Origin: Apostichopus japonicus
Taxonomy: Eukaryota; Echinodermata; Holothuroidea; Aspidochirotida; Stichopodidae
Reading direction: 5' to 3'
DNA: 64,000 nucleotides
Assembly (NCBI RefSeq): GCF_037975245.1
Contig: NC_092574.1
Location: 3,505,001-3,569,000 of the forward strand
The notes under the pieces were generated by a model, which saw only the letters and a list, made by a program, of their open reading frames with translations, did not search any database and was not told the origin of the DNA. A program made the translations under genes and the position numbers. Below are positions 57,389-64,000 of this stretch, piece by piece (position 1 is the first letter of the stretch; each line of letters opens with the position of its first letter).

Positions 57389-58001
57389 GTTTGTTGTTTT
57401 CTACAAAGATTGCACACAGAACTCATGGCTCATTGGACAATTCATATCACATGGTACAGATATCTCACTGGCGCACAACTTTTGAACGTAAAACGGCAGG
57501 TTTCTTAACATACGCAATAAAAAATATAGTTCGATCTTTCGAGCGGAATTGCAAAAAAACTGCAGGAAAGTACATGGAGAACTTTTGGATCATTAATCTT
57601 AGTTAATTTATGTATTCAATGCTGTAGAGAAATTTTAGACCCGCAGTTGCTGGAACGAAACAAGCGAATTTCGACCTTCAGCTGATGGCCTAAGATGCGC
57701 TGCGCTTACGGTGGTGTTACATGGAAAAATTTGGGCATCATGATGCTAAATAAAGAAACTCATTAGGCCTTTACTAATATTAATGTCACAAAACAAATAA
57801 CACAGAACGCTCTCCATGGAATTTTCGGGCAAAAATATGAAAAAGATTGGGGCAAGCTACTACATATTTATATTATTTTTTTTTTCTCCTCTTAGGCTGC
57901 CCGAATTTTTCAGGACTTTTGCCCGAATTTCTTGTCCTCTGGAAATTTGGGGGGGAGTCTGCCCCCCTGCCCCCCCCGCCTCGTACGCCTATGCATATGC
58001 C

Positions 58002-59191
58002 TCCAAGTTTCCTTCATGTGATATCATGCTCTGTGCTCATAAATTCCTGTGCATTATCCTTGCAATATCCACAACAGTCTACTGTCTCTGAATAGTCTTG
58101 AGTTCTGAGACCATGTGATAGGTTTGTCTTGTTTATCAAACTGGATGGATAAAAGATCCATGGTGCAAATAAAAGCACATCAGTTACCGTATCAAACTTA
58201 TTCAACAATTGAGAAAGTGTAATATTTTATTAAAAAAGGGATATTAGTGGGGAAATGATCTAAATAGATTATTCAAATGATTAGTAATCCCTCTCACCAA
58301 CCTTTCCCTTCACCCCCCCCCCTCCCGATATTCCTCATTTGACAAAATATGAAAACCAGTATCATTCACTAAATTCTTTCAACTTTGGTGTCATAAGTCT
58401 ATCAACAAACACTTTTACATCATTGGTCAACTATGTTTATGATAATTTTCTGCTTCTTCACTAGCTGTTTAACTGAACATTTAATATCCAACAGTACAGG
58501 GTTACCCAGAATCCAAGTATTTAATATATATACCTGAATACACCCACAATAGCGCTGCTATATAAACATTGCCCTTTGTGAAATCCATACTAAGTTTTGG
58601 TGTAATTACAGGCAGGATTCCACAGCAGACAACATGCTGTTCCCTAGCAATAGTTATGAACATCTAGCTTAAAATACTACCTAAACGATTGTTGAATATT
58701 ATAAGGCTACTCAGGTGTCTTCCATTGGTGGAAAGCTAACATTTTCCAACTAAGTACTGCTACATTAGCTAGGATGCCATGACAAACATGGAACAGTTAG
58801 ATTTCTCAGATAGTGGTAATAGAAGGGAATTGACCTAAGCCTAATGTCATACAGCAGCAGGGAACAAACTGTTTATGAAAAGAAGATGGCAGTATAGTTG
58901 TACATGGACCAATGTGACATTGAAATGTCATTTCAGCACAACCCTTCTTGTGGGCCTATACTGTACTGAAGTACATTACAATTACTGCACCGTCGGATAT
59001 TGGGAAATAACAACTATGTGCCGCCATGGGATATGTCATATGATTCTCTATGCATCGTACGTGCACACACACTGTCTGGTTACCAGAAACTAAATGTAAT
59101 CACCAAATGTGATAATCACGCATACTGTAAAGAAACTAGCAGTGACATTATTTTAGTTGCATACAGATTGAGAAGCTGAAGTTTATCACCC
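58002..59191. other. No gene recognised
   Basis: AT-rich, C tract near 58,313-58,323, no credible frame. Confidence 0.45.
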
Positions 59192-59769
59192 CTTTGATAC
59201 AGGCCCGTAGCAAGAATTTTTTACACGGCGGGGCACCATAGTATCAAGGGGGGCACAAATAACTTTATGAGAAAATAAATATAACGCATCATGTGTTCGA
59301 GAAAGAGTCGCATATAATATCATGCAGTTACAGATACACATGCAACGATTGCTCTTGTATTTATATCAGCAAGCATAATTGCATTAAAAATGGTTTATAA
59401 TATTGTACTACTGTACTTTTTATTGTACTGTCACAAGCCTGGCCAAAAATTAATCGTTGAAACTTCCTAAAGTAAATTTTTATCTCTGAAAAAAAATGCG
59501 TATAGTAAAAAAAAGACATGCAATGCATGCATATGAGATGCATTCAGAATATGCATTCTTAAGCAACTCACAGTCGGATTCAGCATTAAATATAAAAGCA
59601 AATCACTATTTTTTTTGGTTTTTGCTTGACCCTACAGACCTTTTCTATAGTGAGTGCCTCATGAAACTTTTCTGTAGGACCTACGATTTTATATTTAAAT
59701 GAGAGTAATACACAATTTTAAAAGGTCCGATGCATACTTAGTTTCTTTCAATATAAATTATGATATAAG

Positions 59770-60014
59770 CAGTGGCGTAGGAAAGAGGCGGCAGGGGGAA
59801 ATCCCCCCTGGCGGAATTTTTTTTTAAATCGGAAAATCTGGGGTAAAATTTACCAAATTTGGCCCATTTTTCTTGAAAATTCGAAGAAAAATCAGAAAAT
59901 CTGGATGTCTTGCCCCCTCTGCAAAAAAAGTTCGAAGAAAATTCGGAAAATCGTGGTGAAAAGTCAGAAATTTTGAGAATTTCGCCCTCTGGAAAAAGTC
60001 TAGCTACGCCACTG
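59770..60014. mobile_element. hAT-like MITE, 245 bp, nested
   Basis: Ends CAGTGGCGTAG and CTACGCCACTG are perfect 11-bp inverted repeats; flanks GATATAAG (59,762-59,769) and GATATAAA (60,015-60,022) match at 7 of 8. The interior repeats TCGGAAAATC(T/G) and AATTCGAAGAAAA. Confidence 0.87.
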
Positions 60015-60479
60015 GATATAAATCCATTTTTTTCCAGAGGGTCGAAATCCTCAAAATTTACCACGATTTTCTTCAGCCCCTTCTCTTTTGAAAATCCTGG
60101 AATTTTATTGTCATTTTATCATTTTTTTATATAATAAATTGAATATAATTACCCAATCTTCCTGACATGACACTAGCTACGTCATATGGTTAGCTAATAA
60201 TCTTTTCAGTCAGTCCTGCCTTTTCAATCACGTCAATTAAAGCATTTGCCATACTTTCTGCAGTGAATAACAAAAGTTGCTTAAACTTTCCCCCCGATTA
60301 TAAATCGTCCGGCTTTTGCAATTCCCCCACAGTTTCGTTATTCCCCCGAAATGCCATTTCATTCATGGCAAGAAATTTAATTGCATCAAAGATACTGCAA
60401 AGATAATACCTATTTTTCTCCAGTTGTCCTTCTCACAGTTGCTGATGAACCCCACTTCCCTGATGACTTCCGATATCTC

Positions 60480-60883
60480 TTTCTCTCCACAAGTTAATAG
60501 CCTGAATGTGAGTCGCTGACCCATTGTGCTTAACGTAACCCTCCCCTTCTCCATTGCAGATTTCCACTGATTAAATCCTTGTTTGTTGAATGTTCTGTCT
60601 TTTAATGATCTAATTGGTGCAGAGTTTCTATGGTATAGGTATAACAAAAAAGCCCAGTCCGTTGAGATTGAATACTCTATCCATGAGTATATTGATCATA
60701 CCACCCCTTATTGAATGATCTGTGCCTTGCCCCAAATTTTGTAGGCGGATATGATGCTAAAATTGGTCTCTCTGGCAAATCTTTGCCCAGATCTGATGGG
60801 CATCCTGAGGAAGAAGTCGGGGCTGAAGACTTTCCCCTGACAAGGAAGCGATCCATATTATAGGTAATTAGGCAAAGATCCAA
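60480..60883 (-). pseudogene. hAT transposase TTF-type zinc finger, fragment
   Basis: On the minus strand one frame gives DLPERPILASYPPTKFG, then RHRSFNKGWYDQYTHG and a stop. The next gives RTFNKQGFNQWKSAMEKG. The phrases RxF-x-x-x-WY/F-x-x-Y and F-x-x-x-GF-x-x-W-x-x-A are the flanks of the TTF-type finger in ZMYM1-like (DUF4371) hAT transposases, which binds element ends. The Cys pair between them is blurred (LFCYTYT in one frame). At least two breaks. Confidence 0.6.
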
Positions 60884-61349
60884 CTAAAACAACTTTACAA
60901 CAATGTGTCCAGAGTGTATGATCACTGTGCAACTTTTCGATTGTATTGTGAAGAGGTGTAGAAACACGTGTGTGTGAAGGGGTGTAGAAACGCGCGTAAT
61001 ATTTGTATACATTACATGTATTACAGTAGAATGAAGAACCTGGTGAAAATTACAGTAGCCTATACAGGACTTCTATTGAGAGTTTGCAGTTTCAGCTTAG
61101 AAATACTACAGTGGGCGGGTGGGGATCAGAGCAGTGGGAAAGGGAGGCTGCAAACTATACTCCTCGAAATTAAATTCTTCAAACTAAACAACAAATTGCA
61201 ATTCATGAAAACAACAAAATTTAACCAATTTATTTGTTTAATTTCATGTAATTTTTTTTCTTACCATCTTTTTACAAGGGGGGCATGGACCCTTGCACAG
61301 GGGGGCACGGCCCCCCATGCCCCACGCTGGCTACGAGCCTGCTTTGATA

Positions 61350-62699
61350 ACTAGCTAGAGCAGACATTTCTTAAGGGGCAAATTTCACCTTCTAATGCAC
61401 AGAAGACCTATCCTAGGCTTAGCAAGTTAGACTAAATAATATTAGACTAGATAATGTAGAAAGAATTAAACACCGTACACAGCAATACTTCAAGGACGCC
61501 TAGGTCTGTGGTAGTATTATGAGGATTTGTGTTGAAAACTGCACCACCTTGACTGAATAAGTGGCATTTGAAATTAAAAAAACAAATGTGCTACACCGTT
61601 AATGTCTTTGACATGCTTTGAGTTAGGTTTATCACAAACAGTGACCATTTTTGTTTCCTAGCATTATACAATTTCCACAGTAGGTTAATATAAATATATG
61701 CCTATATGCGAGGAGAATGGCTTCTCATCAATCTAGCACCAGCATATCAATTCCTCAGCGCCATTCCCTGTGCAGCACGCGAACTGAGTTCGACTGTCGC
61801 AGTTTTAAGCCTATGACTTTACCATATAGACCATTTTCCTACAGCCATAACGTGAAAAGTTTATACCAATAAAAATTAGTTCAAACGGCACTAAACAGAG
61901 AAATGTGTTGTCTCTCAAGTTCTGTTATTTTCTTAACATTACAGTTCAAAATTCCATCGGACGGGTGATTTACGATGCAAAGTTAATAAATATCGAACTC
62001 AAAATCCTCATTGATAACACACAGACCAGTAAATACTGAAGAAATCACCATTTGATAGCCGTACTTTGTGTTCACCTACAACGCCACAACCGAGATTCGC
62101 TTTCAAAACGTCATATTTTATCGAACTTAATATTATTTTCAAGAAAATTACCGTAGAAAATGCATCATTAAATGTTGGGGCAAGTAAGTACCAATTTATT
62201 TATCTAATGCAATCCTAGTTATATAGAAACACCGTTTAAGACCCCCGTGATGAATGGAATAGTCCAACCAACTTGCCCGCACAGAGCCACAGGATTTTCG
62301 GTCAAGGTGATGAGTCATACGCGTTGGTCAGTAAGAGGGCTATTTTGAAGGATGTTTAGCGTGCATTTTAGAAAGAAAGGAATTGATATGACTCAAAAGT
62401 AAAAATCCTATTTCCTCTGCCTAAATTGCATTCAATTTTCAGTGCAAGGTATGAACGATTGCATAAAGTACCTGTTTTTTCCGCGACTAAAAGGGTGTGA
62501 AGACTCGCGCAAAAAGAAACGTCTAATGCCGGTAATCTGACCTAGTTTCGAATGAGGTGTAACAGAAGTGTTAAACACCACCATCGATGGCGAAAATACA
62601 CACACAGCTTGCTAACATCGGTAATTAGACACTAGTGTATAGTCAGTACATACAGCTGCGGTCAATAAGCACAGCACAGTGTTCAATCAATACAGCGCG
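61350..62699. other. No gene recognised
   Basis: Single-copy-looking, AT-rich. Confidence 0.45.
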
Positions 62700-62831
62700 A
62701 TGGACATCTCAGGTCCAGCTAAAGATAACAAGGTATCACATTTCATTACTGTACTGTCTGCATTTTGGACATCTCAGGTCCAGCTAAAGATAACAAGGTA
62801 TCACATTTCTTTACTGTACTGTCTGCATTTT
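62700..62831. repeat. 65-bp tandem duplication
   Basis: TGGACATCTCAGGTCCAGCT through CTGTACTGTCTGCATTTT occurs twice in tandem with one or two differences. AGCTGGACCTGAGATGTCC is partly palindromic. Recent local duplication. Confidence 0.92.
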
Positions 62832-64000
62832 GTAGCGACACAAACAGAACGTCACTTGCAAGCAACGGAAAGTTAACTTTTTCAGATGACCGCACACGGT
62901 TTGGGGCGAGTCTTCAATGCCTTTGAGGGCAAGGGTGGACAATTGTGCTACATTGCTTAAAAGTGATTCTCCTTCTCGTACATATATAGGCCTATATAAA
63001 TATTACTGTGTAAATTGTATAACACCAGGAATGCCTGTCTGTCAGTTTAGTGACTGTTTAGGCCTAACGTAAATGTCACAAAAATATCTATGCTTTCTAC
63101 AACTACATACGCCTTTAGGAATTAGGGTTAAAAGGGGTACTTTATACCACAAGAGAAAGGTGCATGCCTTTTCGCCATGTTTACACCATGGCGATAAAGC
63201 ACTTTTCCTATGATGGCGGTAAGAGTACATTATAGTTCAAGAAATTCCCAGAATTACGAGGTAAGGAATAATCTAATTGTAAAGCTTTGTTGGGGCAATA
63301 TATGATTCAAGCACTGTTCAATGTTCAACACATGCACTGTAAATTGTTCCACTTCACACTTCCAATTAAGGCCCGTCTGTCCCCAGGTAGGTCTTCTAAT
63401 TTCTAAATCAACATCTAGAATCTGTCAAATTTTATTTTAATTCAATTACCTCAACCAACATTTGAACATTTGGAGACGGTGTACCTCTGCTTCCATGCGA
63501 TTTTAAGTAAGTTTTACCGGTACATTCCTGTACACCAGTGTAAAGGCCTTCCTAAAATGTACGTTTCCGCCCTAGGCGGTGCCATGGCGGAAATGCCCGA
63601 ATCCTATTGCGGAAAGGTATGGCAGCATGTACCTAGGCTATGGCGGAATGGCACTATACCTAGATTCGGATTAAATACTACTATAAGTTTACTTTTGTTA
63701 GGGAAAACCTTAAGTACCTGGTATAGAGACTGCACGACTTTAATAACCTAGTGGGACTTATTTTAAATTCTGACCATCAAACACTCCCGCATTTGCAAAA
63801 AACCAACGCACGATGCAGGGTATACTGGTAGTAGTAATGTAGTAGTAGCACTGCCGAGTCATTATGCTGGTAAACTATTGTATTACTATATCAAGGCCTA
63901 ATTTAGAGGTGGAACTACCCATAAGGCTAATCTAGGTTCCCCCTCCCTCCCCCACCTTAAGTCCCATTTTGTGTATCTGTTTTGCCTCTATTTGAGACTT
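62832..64000. other. No gene recognised
   Basis: Single-copy-looking sequence. A 93-residue frame (63,470-63,751) has no known domain. Confidence 0.45.

Larger units (their letters stand above)
53565..57692 (-). mobile_element. 4.1-kb inverted-repeat element encoding an uncharacterised Cys/His-rich protein
   Basis: The ends carry inverted copies of about 80 bp: TAGGCCATCAGCTGAAG, then a variable 15-20 bp, then TTTCGTTCCAGCAAC and GGGTCTA (53,565-53,640 against 57,627-57,692). The bases outside are AGA on both sides (53,562-53,564; 57,693-57,695), compatible with a 3-bp duplication. On the minus strand it encodes at least three coding pieces (see entries at 55,550, 56,066 and 56,908). Size, inverted ends and internal coding fit a once-autonomous DNA transposon. 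No transposase core (DDE/D, RNase H fold) was recognised, so the superfamily is open. Confidence 0.55.
52868..57993. mobile_element. hAT-ended composite block, 5.1 kb
   Basis: Ends CATAGGCGTAC and GTACGCCTATG (perfect 11-bp inverted repeats, then G-rich/C-rich tracts). The flanks GATATGCC (52,860-52,867) and CATATGCC (57,994-58,001) match at 7 of 8. The left part carries a minus-oriented copy of the shared GGTGGCGC module (52,930-53,030). Inside lies a second inverted-repeat element (53,565-57,692). The outer element without it is about 1 kb, similar to its neighbours, so I read it as a hAT-like element that later received the 4.1-kb insert. Confidence 0.7.
59200..61341 (-). mobile_element. 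hAT transposon, 2,142 bp, with decayed transposase and nested MITE
   Basis: Ends CAGGCCCGTAGCAAG and TGGCTACGAGCCTG (imperfect inverted repeats), with perfect 8-bp duplication CTTTGATA (59,192-59,199; 61,342-61,349). GGGGCAC-rich tracts lie inside both ends. On the minus strand it keeps pieces of a TTF-type finger found at the N-terminus of ZMYM1-like hAT transposases. The catalytic and dimerisation regions are absent, so it is an internally deleted derivative. This is the only element in the window linking CAG-type ends, an 8-bp duplication and hAT protein. Confidence 0.9.

Noticed and set aside
60316-60519. Plus-strand 67-residue frame
   Set aside because: Shadow of the minus-strand hAT transposase fragment.

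Overview
Eukaryotic, repeat-dominated DNA. The window has interrupted coding pieces, GT/AG splice sites, tRNA-derived SINEs, LINE, Penelope-like and Ty3/gypsy retroelements, long microsatellites, and a very high load of short-TIR, hAT-like DNA transposons. No bacterial features (operons, Shine-Dalgarno sites, CRISPR) are present. The mix suggests a marine invertebrate, most likely a deuterostome such as an echinoderm. That is an inference from composition and repeat style; no species marker was seen.

Layout. 1-1.9 kb: minus-strand gag and protease of an LTR retroelement cut by the window edge, with a -1 frameshift signal between them. 4.18-9.44 kb: a complete-ended Ty3/gypsy copy (156-bp LTRs, 5-bp TSD, PPT) that has lost gag/protease and carries two nested DNA transposons. 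9.8 and 33.6 kb: two copies of one SINE with different 3' tails. 12.4-15.6 kb: GGGCCC-rich repeat and nested hAT-like elements. 16.3-16.9 kb: SGNH-hydrolase-like pseudogene. 20.1 and 21.8-23.3 kb: LINE 3' pieces, the second ending in a perfect 622-bp (TGAC)n tract. 25.4-27.25 kb: hAT-like element inside an (AT)n microsatellite. 28.7-32.9 kb: foldback element with about 1-kb arms, repeated AAGATGGCGGC sites and a Tx1/L1-type reverse transcriptase in the loop. 35.2-45.7 kb: dense hAT-like and foldback elements. 45.7-46.2 kb: Penelope-like 3' remnant with a hammerhead-like motif. 47.5-49.5 kb (minus): the clearest host-like gene, a SET-domain methyltransferase with well-formed splice sites. 51.5-52.2 kb (minus): a Cys/His-rich coding piece. 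52.9-58.0 kb: a 5.1-kb hAT-ended block enclosing a 4.1-kb inverted-repeat element that encodes an uncharacterised Cys/His-rich protein. 59.2-61.3 kb: a hAT element with a decayed TTF-type transposase finger.

About a dozen elements could be delimited to the base by target-site duplications. Two internal sequence modules recur in elements with different terminal repeats, which suggests that non-autonomous elements here exchange internal parts. The best candidates for something undescribed are the 4.1-kb inner element (53.6-57.7 kb), the foldback element (28.7-32.9 kb) and the module sharing. Almost every coding piece has frameshifts; some could be assembly errors, but most are consistent with dead elements.
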